A stretch of 64,000 nucleotides of DNA from Polynucleobacter sp. JS-Safj-400b-B2 (GCF_018881975.1 NZ_JACVPJ010000008.1:1-64000), one strand, 5' to 3'. Shown: positions 10,175 through 20,052, counted from the stretch's first letter. Numbers and translations: made by a program. Notes: generated by a model not told the origin, from the sequence alone.

Positions 10175-12889
10175 TTAAGCGTCACCTGCCGTATCGTCAT
10201 TAGAGTCGGTAGTTGGATCGGCAGATACGTCACCTTCTTCTGCACCATCAACATCACCTTCATCATCTGAATCGCTTTCGGCAATACGCTGCAAGCCAGA
10301 TAGGCGTGTACCTTCATCAACGTTAATCAAAGTAACGCCTTGAGTAGCGCGACCCATTTCACGAATTTCAGAAACACGAGTTCGCACCAAAATACCGCCG
10401 GTAGTAATCAACATGATTTGATCTTCTGGCGATACCAGAGCAGCGGCAACCACTTTACCGTTACGCTCCGACGTCTGAATCGCAATCATGCCCTTAGTGC
10501 CACGACCATGACGCGTGTATTCAGCGATAGGTGTACGTTTACCGTATCCATTCTCCGTAGCAGTCAATACGCTACTTGGAATTGCAATGCCGTCCGCATC
10601 AACCACAGCCGCTTCAGCACCTTCTGCAGCTTCTGCTGGAGCAACCAACATAGCGATCACTTGATGACCTTCGCCTAAGTTCATGCCACGCACACCGCGT
10701 GCAGTGCGACCCATTGGACGAACATCATTCTCGTCAAAGCGCACTGCCTTACCAGCATCGGAGAACAACATCACGTCGTGCTGACCATCGGTAATCGCTG
10801 CGCCAACTAAGAAGTCATTTTCATTGAGGTCAACAGCAATAATTCCGGCCTTACGTGGATTAGAGAAGTCAGACAAGCGAGTCTTCTTCACGGTACCCAA
10901 GCTAGTAGCCATAAATACGTATTGATCGTCTTGATAACCCTTAATCGGAAGAATCACAGTGATCTTCTCACCCTCAATTAGCGGGAACATATTGACGATT
11001 GGCTTGCCACGCGAGGTACGACTTCCCTGCGGAACTTCCCAAACTTTGAGCCAATACATACGACCGCGATCGGAGAAACATAAAATAATGTCATGCGTGT
11101 TCGCAACGAAGAGTGTGTCAATCCAATCTTCATTCTTGGTAGCTGCGGCTTGTTTGCCACGTCCACCGCGTTTTTGTGCACGGTATTCGCTCAGCGGCTG
11201 ACTCTTCATGTAACCAGTATTAGAAAGAGTCACCACCATATCTTGCGGTGTAATTAAATCTTCCGTGAAGAGTTCTGTTGCATTCATTTCAATAAATGAG
11301 CGACGACCTGTATCACCACCAGCAATACCAAACTCCGCTTGAACTTCTTTCAACTCAGATTCGATCACTTGAGTTACGCGCTCTGGCTTTGCTAATAAAT
11401 CTAGTAAGTCTGAAATCTCGGACATTACTTCTTTATATTCATTAACAATCTTGTCTTGCTCTAAACCAGTCAAGCGTTGCAAGCGCATTTGCAAAATTTC
11501 TTGCGCTTGACTATCAGAGAGGCGATACAAACCAGTAGTTTGCATACCGTATTCAGGCAACAATCCTTCTGGACGATAGGCATTACGGCCGCCTGGCGTA
11601 TCAGTCTCAGCGCGCGCCAACATCTCACGCACCATCGATGAATCCCACGCTTTGCCCATCAACTCTTGTTTAGCGATGACTGGGTTCGCGGCGGCTTTAA
11701 TAAGCGCAATGAACTCATCAATATTTGCTAACGCTACAGCGAGACCTTCCAAGACGTGACCACGATCGCGTGCTTTACGCAATTCAAAAATCGTACGGCG
11801 TGTAACTACTTCACGACGATGCTGCAAGAAGTACTCCAGCATTTGCTTCAGGTTCAACAAGCGTGGTTGGTTATCTACCAAGGCCACCATGTTCATGCCA
11901 AAGTTATCTTGTAGCTGAGTGCTCTTATACAAATTATTGAGAACGACTTCAGGCACTTCACCGCGCTTGAGTTCAATCACAACACGCATGCCAGATTTAT
12001 CTGATTCATCACGCAAATCAGAAATGCCTTCAACTTTTTTCTCATTCACCAGCTCGGCGATACGCTCGAGCAAGTTCTTTTTATTCACTTGGTATGGCAA
12101 TTCATCAACGATGATGGCTTGACGCGCGCCCTTATCCAAATCTTCAAAGTGGGTTTTCGCACGCATCACCACACGGCCACGGCCAGTGCGATAGCCCTCA
12201 CGGACCCCTTGAACGCCGTAGATAATGCCGGCAGTCGGGAAATCCGGGGCTGGAATGATCTCAATCAGCTCGTCAATCGTGCATTCTGGGTTGTGAAGCA
12301 CATGCAAGCAGGCTGTAACCACCTCATCCAGATTATGCGGAGGGATATTAGTTGCCATGCCCACAGCAATGCCAGAACTGCCATTGATGAGCAAATTAGG
12401 CACTTTGGCAGGCAGAATCAGGGGCTCTTTCTCGCTACCGTCGTAATTTGGCCCAAAATCGACTGTTTCCTTGTCCAAATCAGCTAAAAGCTCATGGGCG
12501 ATCTTGCGGAGGCGGATCTCGGTATATCGCATCGCAGCAGCGTTATCACCGTCTACGGAGCCAAAGTTACCCTGTCCGTCAACCAGCATATAGCGCAGAG
12601 AGAAGTCCTGAGCCATTCGAACGATCGTGTCATACACCGCAGAATCACCGTGCGGATGGTATTTACCGATTACATCGCCAACTATACGGGCAGATTTTTT
12701 GTAAGCTCGGTTCCAATCGTTGTTTAATTCATACATAGCGAATAAGACCCGGCGGTGAACCGGTTTGAGGCCGTCACGCACGTCTGGCAGGGCTCTGCCG
12801 ACTATGACGCTCATTGCGTAGTCCAAATAGGACCGCCGCATTTCGTCTTCGAGGGATATTGGTAGTGTTTCTTTAGCGGCTTGTTCCAT
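10175..12889 (-). CDS. gyrA: DNA gyrase subunit A
   Basis: GyrA is the breakage-reunion subunit of gyrase. The 904-residue protein carries the catalytic tyrosine Y122 in [11 protein letters not shown] and the quinolone region [10 protein letters not shown] with serine at 83 and aspartate at 87, i.e. the quinolone-sensitive residues. The C-terminal beta-pinwheel includes the GyrA-box QKRGGRGKQ that distinguishes it from ParC. The last 30 or so residues are strongly acidic (Asp/Glu/Ser/Thr), a tail seen in many gyrases. It is the first gene of the minus-strand run and is divergent from the ompA-like gene. Confidence 0.97.
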   Translation of the reverse strand: MEQAAKETLPISLEDEMRRSYLDYAMSVIVGRALPDVRDGLKPVHRRVLFAMYELNNDWNRAYKKSARIVGDVIGKYHPHGDSAVYDTIVRMAQDFSLRYMLVDGQGNFGSVDGDNAAAMRYTEIRLRKIAHELLADLDKETVDFGPNYDGSEKEPLILPAKVPNLLINGSSGIAVGMATNIPPHNLDEVVTACLHVLHNPECTIDELIEIIPAPDFPTAGIIYGVQGVREGYRTGRGRVVMRAKTHFEDLDKGARQAIIVDELPYQVNKKNLLERIAELVNEKKVEGISDLRDESDKSGMRVVIELKRGEVPEVVLNNLYKSTQLQDNFGMNMVALVDNQPRLLNLKQMLEYFLQHRREVVTRRTIFELRKARDRGHVLEGLAVALANIDEFIALIKAAANPVIAKQELMGKAWDSSMVREMLARAETDTPGGRNAYRPEGLLPEYGMQTTGLYRLSDSQAQEILQMRLQRLTGLEQDKIVNEYKEVMSEISDLLDLLAKPERVTQVIESELKEVQAEFGIAGGDTGRRSFIEMNATELFTEDLITPQDMVVTLSNTGYMKSQPLSEYRAQKRGGRGKQAAATKNEDWIDTLFVANTHDIILCFSDRGRMYWLKVWEVPQGSRTSRGKPIVNMFPLIEGEKITVILPIKGYQDDQYVFMATSLGTVKKTRLSDFSNPRKAGIIAVDLNENDFLVGAAITDGQHDVMLFSDAGKAVRFDENDVRPMGRTARGVRGMNLGEGHQVIAMLVAPAEAAEGAEAAVVDADGIAIPSSVLTATENGYGKRTPIAEYTRHGRGTKGMIAIQTSERNGKVVAAALVSPEDQIMLITTGGILVRTRVSEIREMGRATQGVTLINVDEGTRLSGLQRIAESDSDDEGDVDGAEEGDVSADPTTDSNDDTAGDA

Positions 12890-12906
12890 CTAGAAATAAT
12901 ATCATT

Positions 12907-12935
12907 TTGATGACAGGTAGGCCCTATGCTAAGAT
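12907..12935 (+). promoter_or_regulatory. Candidate sigma-70 promoter for the ompA-like gene
   Basis: A TTGATG box (12907-12912) and a TAAGAT box (12930-12935) are separated by exactly 17 bp in the gyrA/ompA intergenic region. Transcription from here would give a leader of about 107 nt before the ATG at 13050. The match is moderate and has not been tested. Confidence 0.4.
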
Positions 12936-13049
12936 TCTGTCAGTTTGTACGAAATTGAGATGTGTCGCTTTGCAGTTTTTTGCATCAAGGTAGGGCGAAT
13001 TACATTTAAGTTTGACTTTAATTAAAAAAGAGATTTTTGAGGACTAAAA

Positions 13050-13619
13050 ATGAACAAAACCCTAAAAGTGTTGCTGGCTTCTGTTATTACTGTTTCTGCT
13101 TCTGCAGCAATTGCTTCTGATAACTGGGAAAACAGCTCTGGCTTGAATTGGAAAAACGGCGATGGCACATTGTGCTGGCGCGATAACAACTGGACACCTG
13201 CAACTGCAGCCAAGGGTTGTGATGGTGCTTTAGTTGCCCCTGCTCCTGCTGCTGGCGTTAGCCAAAGCAAGATCACTTTGCAAGCTGACACACTTTATGA
13301 CTTTAACAAGTCTGATTTGAAACCAGAAGGTAAAGCTACTTTGGACAAGATCGCTGCTGACTTAAGCAAGATCAAGCTAGAAGTAATCATCGCTGTTGGT
13401 AATACTGACAGCGTTGGTACAGATGCATACAACATGGCCCTCGGTCAGCGTCGTGCGCAATCTGTTAAGTCATACCTCGTAAGCAAGGGTGTTGACGGTA
13501 GCCGTATCTACACAGAATCTAAAGGCAAGAGCAATCCAGTTGCATCAAATGCAACTGCTGAAGGCCGCGCTAAGAACCGCCGTACTGACATCGAAGTTGT
13601 TGGTACAGCAGCTAAGTAA
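13050..13619 (+). CDS. OmpA-family outer membrane/peptidoglycan-binding protein
   Basis: This short OmpA-like envelope protein probably links the outer membrane to peptidoglycan. The 189 residues begin with a signal peptide (about 1-22, LLASVITVSASAAIAS). A short Trp/Asn-rich segment with two cysteines (CWRDNNW, KGCDG) follows, and then an OmpA C-terminal domain (about 80-186) with LYDFNKSDLKPEGKATLD, NTDSVGT and ALGQRRAQSVKSYL, the peptidoglycan-binding NRRTDIEV included. There is no room for a full eight-stranded barrel, unlike E. coli OmpA. An AGGA-type ribosome site precedes the ATG and a strong terminator follows. Confidence 0.9.
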   Translation: MNKTLKVLLASVITVSASAAIASDNWENSSGLNWKNGDGTLCWRDNNWTPATAAKGCDGALVAPAPAAGVSQSKITLQADTLYDFNKSDLKPEGKATLDKIAADLSKIKLEVIIAVGNTDSVGTDAYNMALGQRRAQSVKSYLVSKGVDGSRIYTESKGKSNPVASNATAEGRAKNRRTDIEVVGTAAK

Positions 13620-13633
13620 TTCACTTTACTTGT

Positions 13634-13662
13634 AAAAAAGCCCGCTTCTAGCGGGCTTTTTT
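13634..13662 (+). terminator. Rho-independent terminator after the ompA-like gene
   Basis: The perfect stem GCCCGC / GCGGGC with a TTCTA loop is preceded by an A-run and followed by six T residues. It begins 15 bp after the stop codon and, being A/T-flanked on both sides, could work in both directions. Confidence 0.93.
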
Positions 13663-13715
13663 ATTTCCGCTATATTCATAAACTTCTTCTATCGCCCCAC
13701 AATTAGCTAACCCAT

Positions 13716-14405
13716 ATGAACGTCGACCAATCAGAAATCGCCAAATTTAGCGCCCTAGCCCATCGCTGGTGGGATCCTAATAGCGAATTTAAGCCTCTAC
13801 ATGCCATCAACCCGCTACGCCTTAACTGGATTAAATCCTTTGTTAACTTAGACGGCAAAAAAGTAGTAGATATCGGCTGTGGTGGTGGCATCTTGGCTGA
13901 ATCCATGTCCCAATCAGGCGCAGATACTACAGGCATCGATCTTTCTGAAAAAGCGCTCAAGGTAGCTGAATTACATGCATTAGAAGTGGGTGCAAACCTT
14001 ACTTATCGCTCTATCTCAGCTGAAGCGCTGGCTGATGAGCAGCCAGAACAATATGACGTAGTGACTTGCATGGAGATGCTGGAGCACGTCCCTGACCCTG
14101 CATCAGTAGTGCGTGCTTGCGCAAAGCTTTGTAAACCGGGCGGAACGTTATTTTTCAGCACACTGAATCGCAATCCAAAGTCCTACTTATTCGCCATTAT
14201 TGGCGCTGAATACATTCTGAAACTACTCCCAAAGGGCACTCACGAATACGCTAAATTCATCAAACCCTCTGAGTTAGTGGCCTTTACGCGTCACGCAGGC
14301 CTAGAGATGCTCGGCATGAAAGGGATGAGCTACAACCCACTTACCCAGGTATACAGCCTAGGTGAAGATGTGGATGTGAATTACATGATTGCCGTTAGAA
14401 AGTAA
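13716..14405 (+). CDS. ubiG: Ubiquinone biosynthesis O-methyltransferase
   Basis: UbiG catalyses both O-methylations of ubiquinone synthesis with S-adenosylmethionine. The 229-residue protein starts [19 protein letters not shown], the typical UbiG opening that contributes to membrane association, then shows SAM motif [15 protein letters not shown] (about residues 49-62), motif post-[10 protein letters not shown], and [14 protein letters not shown]. It is the first gene of a two-gene unit with gph, as in many proteobacteria. Confidence 0.95.
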   Translation: MNVDQSEIAKFSALAHRWWDPNSEFKPLHAINPLRLNWIKSFVNLDGKKVVDIGCGGGILAESMSQSGADTTGIDLSEKALKVAELHALEVGANLTYRSISAEALADEQPEQYDVVTCMEMLEHVPDPASVVRACAKLCKPGGTLFFSTLNRNPKSYLFAIIGAEYILKLLPKGTHEYAKFIKPSELVAFTRHAGLEMLGMKGMSYNPLTQVYSLGEDVDVNYMIAVRK

Positions 14406-14412
14406 TTCAACA

Positions 14413-15093
14413 GTGAACAATCTTTCAAGTCCTTATGCGGGCATCTTTTTTGACCTAGATGGCACGCTAGCCGATACCGCACCAGATTTAGTGGCAGCAA
14501 CTAATAAATTGCTGATTGCACGCAATATAGCTCCCAAGCCTTATGAATTTCTGCGCCCTTACGCCTCAGCTGGCGCCCGTGGGTTGCTCGAAGAAGCCTT
14601 TGGTATCGCCCCTGATCATGTAGATTTCATTCCATTGCGAGATGAGTTTTTCAGTAATTATGAAAAAGCACTGCTAGTGGAGAGCAAATTGTTTGATGGA
14701 ATTGATCATTTACTCGATCAAATGGATGAAGCAAAGCTGCCCTGGGGAATTATTACCAACAAAAGTGAGCGCTTTACCAACCCACTGACAGATCTAATGG
14801 GTCTGCGTCAGCGAGCTGTTTCAACTGTTTCTGGAGACACCACTCCTTATTCAAAACCACATCCTGAACCTATTCTGCACGCCGCTAGATCGATGAATAT
14901 TGACCCTACAAGATCCATTTATGTTGGAGACGACATTAGAGACGTTCTCGCAGGTAAGGCGGCCGGGATGAAAACTGTTGCAGCCGCCTACGGATACTGT
15001 GGCTGCAAAGAGCCGCCTGAAGCCTGGGGGGCGGATTACATCATCAATAAACCACTCGATTTATTACAAATCATTTTCCCTAATAGGGGATAA
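14413..15093 (+). CDS. gph: Phosphoglycolate phosphatase (HAD superfamily)
   Basis: The enzyme dephosphorylates 2-phosphoglycolate formed during DNA repair or oxygenase side reactions. HAD motif I is FFDLDGTLADTAPD with both aspartates, motif II is the threonine in GIITNKSE, and motif IV is YVGDDIRDV. I prefer the GTG at 14413, seven bases after the ubiG stop, to the in-frame TTG at 14389 that would overlap ubiG; the start is uncertain. In betaproteobacteria the ubiG-gph pair is usual, and some family members act on N-acetylmuramate 6-phosphate instead. Confidence 0.87.
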   Translation: MNNLSSPYAGIFFDLDGTLADTAPDLVAATNKLLIARNIAPKPYEFLRPYASAGARGLLEEAFGIAPDHVDFIPLRDEFFSNYEKALLVESKLFDGIDHLLDQMDEAKLPWGIITNKSERFTNPLTDLMGLRQRAVSTVSGDTTPYSKPHPEPILHAARSMNIDPTRSIYVGDDIRDVLAGKAAGMKTVAAAYGYCGCKEPPEAWGADYIINKPLDLLQIIFPNRG

Positions 15094-15158
15094 GCCAAAA
15101 GATATTGGGCAAATTAAGGTCAGCGGCCTTAAAATAGGCTTTCCTATGCATGAACTCT

Positions 15159-15517
15159 GGGGTCGACATGGTTTCGACGTGGATTACAAAGCATCAAGGG
15201 CATACCGAGGACCCGTTATCTCGTAAATCAATGGGAATGTAATAACTGCAAACGACGAACGTTTCGCACTAGCCGCTTAATTGCGGTTGCCCCTGAACTG
15301 ATTCTCTCTTGGGTCAGCTAGCGCAAGCTAGATCAGGGTCATTTACAAGAGATAAGATCATTTCATGTCACGGGGAATGATTCGAAAACTTAGTGAATCG
15401 TCAGCGTGGAACATGTCAATCTGTGCCTAGCTGGCTAAATTAAATGATATGACTAAGTATGTAGAACTTGTTGTAGAGGATTTGCGGACGCGGGTTCGAT
15501 TCCCGCCGACTCCACCA
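15159..15517 (+). ncRNA. ssrA: Transfer-messenger RNA (tmRNA)
   Basis: The gene rescues stalled ribosomes by acting first as tRNA-Ala and then as mRNA. The 5' end GGGGTCGACATGG pairs with the 3' end GACTCC before the encoded CCA (15515-15517). A T-arm with GGTTCGATTCCCGCC lies at the 3' end. The resume codon and tag reading frame are at 15248-15280. Length is about 359 nt, normal for a one-piece tmRNA. The 3' end doubles as the attachment site of the neighbouring integrated element, which restores a functional end. Confidence 0.97.
15248..15280 (+). other. tmRNA tag peptide reading frame
   Basis: Starting at the GCA resume codon the frame encodes ANDERFALAA followed by TAA. The terminal ALAA is the usual degradation signal for ClpXP and relatives. 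The tag is of the betaproteobacterial kind. Confidence 0.95.
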
Positions 15518-15569
15518 TTTTGAAGTATGTAACAGTCCAACGCCACCCACCAGGGTGGCGTTTTTCTTT
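15494..15569 (+). repeat. Left attachment repeat (attL): ssrA 3' end and terminator
   Basis: The 76 bp cover the tmRNA T-arm, acceptor end, spacer and terminator. The repeat matches 51911-51985 closely: the difference is one missing base and a scatter of substitutions, and the CACCATTTT and AGGGTGGCGTTTTTCTTT blocks are identical. The crossover must lie in the shared region. Confidence 0.85.
15541..15569 (+). terminator. ssrA rho-independent terminator
   Basis: The hairpin CGCCACCC / GGGTGGCG with a short loop is followed by TTTTTCTTT, about 24 bp after the tmRNA CCA end. The same terminator recurs at the right attachment repeat. Confidence 0.88.
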
Positions 15570-15629
15570 GTAGATAAAGGGCTGTACGCCCATTGTGGTC
15601 TTTCTTGATTCCGCTGTATCCAAATACGC

Positions 15630-15692
15630 TGGGGGTATTATTGGGGGTATCAGAGCAAAATCGAACAGGGTCAAAAACATGGTTGGGGGTAT
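15630..15692 (+). repeat. Integrase arm-type repeats (TGGGGGTAT), left side
   Basis: Three direct copies of TGGGGGTAT lie at 15630, 15642 and 15684; the first two are 12 bp apart. Two comparable copies with the same 12-bp spacing occur just inside the right attachment repeat (51824, 51836). The position and repeat behaviour fit the arm sites bound by the N-terminal domain of tyrosine integrases. The third copy overlaps the integrase start and could allow autoregulation. Confidence 0.6.
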
Positions 15693-16932
15693 TTCTGGAA
15701 AGCTTACGGAAAAAGGGATCAAGAGCTTCGTCAACCGCTCAGCCCCTGGCAGCAAGCTTGCAGATGGCCGAGGTCTTTATTTACTTATCACCCAGACCCA
15801 AACTGCTATTTGGCGAATCAAATATCGCATCGAAGGCAAAGAAAAAAGTTATTCCATTGGTGGGTATCCACAAAACAGTTTGGCCCAAGCAAGACTAGAG
15901 TTAAACGAGGTCAAAGCCTGTCTTACCAAAGGTCAGGATCCAGTAATCTCCAGGCGCCTTAATAGGGCCAATGCCGCCTCTCAGAGTGACAGCACCTTCA
16001 AGGCTGTAGCCGAAGAATGGTTCTCTATGAAAGAGAAAGATTGGAGTGCAACCCACTTCACGAAATCCAAGAGGGCTTTTGAGCGAGATGTTTATAAATC
16101 GCTGGGGGCACTGCCGATTGAAAGCATTACTCCATCGGTTATTGCCAAGGCAATTGAGACCATCAACAAACGAGATGTTCTAGAAACTGCCACAAGAATT
16201 TTGCAGCACCTCAATGGCGTCTTTCGTTATGCACAGGCTAAAGGTTTGTGTGAGGGCAATTCTGCTGCGCCAGTAAAGGAAATTCTTCCGCGGAAGAAAA
16301 CCAATGGTCGTATGCCGGCATTACTCGATTGGAATTCTTTAGGCACCCTCTTACGCGCTGCAGATGCTGCGCGCCTCTCACCATCAGTTAGAGCGGCTCA
16401 TCGTCTACTCGCATTTAGTGCAACGCGTATTAGCAACGTCGTGCAAGCTGAGTGGAAAGAATTTGATCTTGATGCAGATATTCCAATCTGGGTAATACCT
16501 CGCGCAAAGATGAAAGATCACACACGTATTGGTGATCACCGCATTCCTTTGGGCCCAGAAATTACTGCAGAGTTAAAACAATGGGGAAAACTTTTTGGAA
16601 GAAGAGGTTACGTATTTCCTTCACCTACTGGTAATCAATACATTAGTCGAGAAAGTCTAGAAAAGGCCTATCGAGTAACACTTAATATGGCTGGTAAGCA
16701 TGCGCCGCACGGTTGGCGTAGCGCCTTCTCTACCCTTGCTAGAGACAATGGGTTTGAACAAGATGTTGTTGAATTAGCGCTAGATCATGCGCACGGGAAT
16801 GAGGTGGTGCGAGCCTATGATCGTGGTGAACGATTTACGCAAAGGGTTGGGCTATATAAGTGGTGGGGCGAGAAGCTAACCCATGCGCAGAATGGTGCTG
16901 AGATTATTGAGCTGACTAAAAAAGCGGCCTGA
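15679..16932 (+). CDS. Tyrosine-type site-specific integrase
   Basis: This integrase inserts and excises the island at ssrA. The N-terminal arm-binding domain (KLTEKGIKSF, LADGRGLYLLIT, YSIGGYPQNSLAQAR) is of the DUF4102 type found in P4/CP4-like integrases, followed by a core-binding domain and a catalytic domain with the R (FSATRISNVV), HxxR (HGWRSAF), H (LDHAHGNEVVRAYD) and nucleophile Tyr in AYDR. I chose the ATG at 15679 (417 residues), which has AGGG eight bases upstream. A GTG at 15595 would add 28 residues encoded by the attachment-site repeats. It converges with the reverse transcriptase gene 7 bp away. Confidence 0.93.
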   Translation: MVGGISGKLTEKGIKSFVNRSAPGSKLADGRGLYLLITQTQTAIWRIKYRIEGKEKSYSIGGYPQNSLAQARLELNEVKACLTKGQDPVISRRLNRANAASQSDSTFKAVAEEWFSMKEKDWSATHFTKSKRAFERDVYKSLGALPIESITPSVIAKAIETINKRDVLETATRILQHLNGVFRYAQAKGLCEGNSAAPVKEILPRKKTNGRMPALLDWNSLGTLLRAADAARLSPSVRAAHRLLAFSATRISNVVQAEWKEFDLDADIPIWVIPRAKMKDHTRIGDHRIPLGPEITAELKQWGKLFGRRGYVFPSPTGNQYISRESLEKAYRVTLNMAGKHAPHGWRSAFSTLARDNGFEQDVVELALDHAHGNEVVRAYDRGERFTQRVGLYKWWGEKLTHAQNGAEIIELTKKAA

Positions 16933-16939
16933 TTCACAA

Positions 16940-19000
16940 CTAGTAACCAGATCTATGAAGTTCAGCCGTAGCGTTTCGTAGAAGACGAGATCCTGTTTTT
17001 AACCACTCAAACTTAATAGCCCGAGTAGGCTTTTGGTTCGCCCTAACAACAGCATGTGATAAGTGACTCAAGTATCTGCGATCATGAATTTCATTTAGAT
17101 ATCGATAAAGTGCAGGATACTTTATTCTCATTTTTTTACTATTCATAACACTACCAACTTCCCCCATCTTATATGAGCCCAAAAATGGATCTGCCCTATA
17201 CAAAGAATCGAGTAGCCAATCATTAAAACCATCCATTGAATTTACCCATGCCGTAGCACTTGTCTGAAAATAGCCCTTTGAGCTAACGATCTGAGCCTCA
17301 GCTTTTTTGTAATTAGATCCAAATATAGATCTCCAATCAATTGGGATATCAGCAGAAGTCATTTCAAAAATAGATTTTCGGATTCCGCAGACAAAAGAGC
17401 CGGCACGTTTCACAACACCCAATTCCTTCAATAAAATTACCGCCTGAGGGTTCAACCCTTTAGAGGAACCCTTAACTGAAACCTCCAAAAATGCCGCAAT
17501 CCAAGCCGCTGCTAATGCCACATCGGCACTCTTGGACCTGAGTGAAGTATTGATAAGGCTTGTACGACTAACCTCATCAATATCAAGCCATCTTGTTCTG
17601 TAATGCATTGATGCTGCAAGCCAGTCTGGCTGCACCTTAGTTAGACCATATTTTTGCTGGGCTAATGTAAATCCAGATTGATCCTGAAGCCAGCTCCATA
17701 ATGCATTTGATAGGTCAGGCTGATGAAATTTTGGCTGCCATAACTTTTTAAAAATCGTCTTAAATCTAGCCAGATAAGATGATGGAATCCTTCCTATAGC
17801 CGAGTTAATCAGTGCAGCTCTTACGGCGGGATAGAGCTCCTGAGCCTCAATTTCCAGTAATAGTCTATCTGCCTGTTTATTGGATAGAACTTTAAATTTA
17901 CTAAGATGACTAGCAATCTGTGGATAGTAATGTGGGGCATGCTCAAATACTCTCCATAATCTATCCATTAATTGATTTGAGGCTGTAGCTGATGCAACTA
18001 GAAATTTAAAGCGCGTTGGATTTAAAACTGCATAACCCCTTTTGCCTGGCGTAATCTCGGAAATTGCCTTCCTCAGGGCAGATTGATTTATGGAGGGCAT
18101 TAAAAATAATGGTTCATAGGGATTGCTAATGCTCTTCAACTCATCTTGAATATTGACAACTTGATGGATATCGATTTTGCTTGACTGTGGAAATAACCCC
18201 ACATCCTTGCTCAATCTATCAAGCTTAACTAAGGCATAGCGCAAATGTTTTTCTTGTTTTGCAAATAGCCTAATGTCATCAACATATCTAAGGTATGTAA
18301 CCTTGTAATTAATATGATGATTTTCATCAAAGTGTTTGAGAACAACCTCCGCGATCAACCCAGAACTTAAGGGCCCCTGAGGTATTCCATGATTGTGATA
18401 GATTTGTGTAGCTGTAGCAGTCCACTTAGTGAGACATTGCGTTAAAAAATCTATCAAATCATTGGTTACGCCAATCCTCGAAAGCATTTGGCGCAATACA
18501 TGATGATCAATACTGTCATAGAAGGCAGTTAAATCAAAACTTGCAGTCCAAACATAACCTGCATTGAATGTTGATTCAGATGCGCTGTTAAAAGCACGAT
18601 AACCTTCCGACCATTTCTTATAAAACCAAGGACTTTTTAATCCAGCATATAAGTGACCAAAAACCTCTTTTTCGTATTTTGACTTAACGTGAGGTGCTAA
18701 TTTTTCTGCAATTATATTTGCTATAGCTTGGTAAACAATTTGATCCTCTACACATAACAATGAGTATGGTCTCAGAATGCCAGAGGGCTTTGGAAAATAA
18801 ATCTTGCAGGCATCAGTTGGCCCATATATGCCTCGGCGTAATCTATCTTGAAGGTGGTTGAGCTGCGCATCGCCAGCAATTGCATAGGCTGTATATGCAT
18901 CCCTAAAATATCCCTTATAAGCCCTATCTGGATTTGATCTAATCCGCTGCCAAGCGAGATGCAAATTTTCAATTGCCCACACTTGCTTCAAGTCACTCAT
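16940..19000 (-). CDS. Reverse transcriptase of the Abi/UG (defence-associated) kind
   Basis: RNA-directed DNA polymerase, 686 residues. The RT core shows the FDLTAFYDSID motif (about 155-165, first catalytic aspartate D156), the GIPQGPLSS motif (205-213) and YVDD (239-242). No maturase or HNH domain of group II introns follows. Instead about 430 residues of predicted helical sequence form the C-terminus, the layout of the Abi/UG reverse transcriptases that act in phage defence (DRT systems). I cannot assign a UG subgroup by eye. It is the last gene before the integrase, outside the phage lysis genes, a common place for cargo. The 90-bp gap upstream leaves little room for a long non-coding RNA partner on that side. 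Defence function is an inference. Confidence 0.8.
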   Translation of the reverse strand: MSDLKQVWAIENLHLAWQRIRSNPDRAYKGYFRDAYTAYAIAGDAQLNHLQDRLRRGIYGPTDACKIYFPKPSGILRPYSLLCVEDQIVYQAIANIIAEKLAPHVKSKYEKEVFGHLYAGLKSPWFYKKWSEGYRAFNSASESTFNAGYVWTASFDLTAFYDSIDHHVLRQMLSRIGVTNDLIDFLTQCLTKWTATATQIYHNHGIPQGPLSSGLIAEVVLKHFDENHHINYKVTYLRYVDDIRLFAKQEKHLRYALVKLDRLSKDVGLFPQSSKIDIHQVVNIQDELKSISNPYEPLFLMPSINQSALRKAISEITPGKRGYAVLNPTRFKFLVASATASNQLMDRLWRVFEHAPHYYPQIASHLSKFKVLSNKQADRLLLEIEAQELYPAVRAALINSAIGRIPSSYLARFKTIFKKLWQPKFHQPDLSNALWSWLQDQSGFTLAQQKYGLTKVQPDWLAASMHYRTRWLDIDEVSRTSLINTSLRSKSADVALAAAWIAAFLEVSVKGSSKGLNPQAVILLKELGVVKRAGSFVCGIRKSIFEMTSADIPIDWRSIFGSNYKKAEAQIVSSKGYFQTSATAWVNSMDGFNDWLLDSLYRADPFLGSYKMGEVGSVMNSKKMRIKYPALYRYLNEIHDRRYLSHLSHAVVRANQKPTRAIKFEWLKTGSRLLRNATAELHRSGY

Positions 19001-19090
19001 ATAAAGCCTTATTTTGGATACTAGTCAACTATATATCCAGATGCTATCTACTGCTCCATTTCACTAAATTCTCTGACTCTCAAGCTAAAT

Positions 19091-19432
19091 TTATGCAACC
19101 CTTTCAAAATGCGGCACATCCACAAATCCTTTGAAATTCCCACCCCACCGATTCTTCGGGCTTAGGCTCTCCCAGTATTCGCCAACCGCACGTATTAACT
19201 CTTTATCCCAAACAAGCTTTCCATTCCAGAAGAAATTGAGGTCAATAGCGCAACGCCTTAGATGATTGCTATTCATGGTCTTTGATCTACCACTCCTGAA
19301 ATAGATCTCCTGCTGCTCTGGTGAGCGCCAGAGCTCACCCCCTGTAATGACCCAACCCTCTGCAGTAGCAAACTGAATAAGTCTACTGACATCAATTAAG
19401 AATGCCGATTGCTCCGTTACTAGACTGCTCAT
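19091..19432 (-). CDS. Phage endolysin, M15-type L-alanyl-D-glutamate / D-Ala-D-Ala peptidase
   Basis: This cell-wall hydrolase would release phage or satellite particles. The 113-residue protein has the zinc site of the M15 peptidases: SNHLRRCAID (H57, D64) and DVPHFE (H108), with a preceding arginine-rich ITGGELWRSPEQQ typical of phage endolysins. Its start overlaps the holin stop by four bases, a standard holin-endolysin coupling. No signal peptide is present, so export relies on the holin. Confidence 0.88.
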   Translation of the reverse strand: MSSLVTEQSAFLIDVSRLIQFATAEGWVITGGELWRSPEQQEIYFRSGRSKTMNSNHLRRCAIDLNFFWNGKLVWDKELIRAVGEYWESLSPKNRWGGNFKGFVDVPHFERVA

Positions 19433-19962
19433 TGCTCTTCTTTTTTATTTAAGCCATGCATGCGCATCTCAAAGATTTTTTCGACCGATCTACCGCCAAA
19501 GTAGGCCAGCATGACTAGTTGACCCCATTCACCTAGAAGCTTTACATAAGCCTCATTGATATCAATACCCATAGCTGAGAGCAAGGCAAATAGTAGATAA
19601 GCCGTCAGGATGTAAACCAACGTTCCCGGTCTGATGTTCTTCGATAGCCTGGAGTCACTGCCCATATCGTATTGCCAACGATTGGTGGCATTGCCTTGTG
19701 AGGCTCGATGCATCTCGGCTAGCAACTTGGATTCTTCTATCTCGAGTTCTTTTTGCTTCAGGGTGTATTGCAGCAGTAACTGCTCTTGCTCAATCTCTAG
19801 CTGTTTAAGCTTAATGAGATCTTCCTGGCTAGGGTTCTCAGGAATGCGCACCCCAATCTTGCTCTCAATGAACTCCTTACCTTTGGCTTGGACCGCGCCC
19901 GCAAGTAAACCAAGGCCATTAACAGCCAAGGTTTGCACTAGAGAGGTGATGATTGGAAGCAT
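19429..19962 (-). CDS. Holin of the three-TM / GTA type
   Basis: The probable holin is 177 residues long. It has an N-terminal hydrophobic stretch (about 5-22), a Glu/Lys/Leu-rich coiled coil (about 45-90), then two hydrophobic helices (about 112-130 and 145-165) ending in a basic tail. This layout matches the family described as 3TM holins of gene transfer agents and short-tailed phages. Coupling with the endolysin supports the call. Other small phage membrane proteins remain possible. Confidence 0.75.
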   Translation of the reverse strand: MLPIITSLVQTLAVNGLGLLAGAVQAKGKEFIESKIGVRIPENPSQEDLIKLKQLEIEQEQLLLQYTLKQKELEIEESKLLAEMHRASQGNATNRWQYDMGSDSRLSKNIRPGTLVYILTAYLLFALLSAMGIDINEAYVKLLGEWGQLVMLAYFGGRSVEKIFEMRMHGLNKKEEQ

Positions 19963-20003
19963 GTCATTAGTTCTTTTTTAGATGCTTGTATTTAGAAGTC
20001 CAC

Positions 20004-20049
20004 CGCCCCACTACCGCCAAGGCTTTTTATTGGTGTTGGCAGTGGGGCG
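20004..20049. repeat. Inverted repeat between holin and the upstream phage gene
   Basis: The perfect 9-bp arms CGCCCCACT (20004-20012) and AGTGGGGCG (20041-20049) flank a 28-nt loop that can pair further. There is no T-run on the minus strand after it, so it may be an RNA-processing or attenuation structure, not a classical terminator. Confidence 0.5.
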
Positions 20050-20052
20050 CAG

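Noticed and set aside
13022-13291. 89-codon antisense frame over the ompA-like start
   Set aside because: Covers the signal peptide region of a well-supported gene and has no ribosome site.
15595-15678. GTG start that would extend the integrase upstream
   Set aside because: The extension is encoded by the TGGGGGTAT arm repeats; the ATG at 15679 has a proper ribosome site and begins before the first conserved residue.
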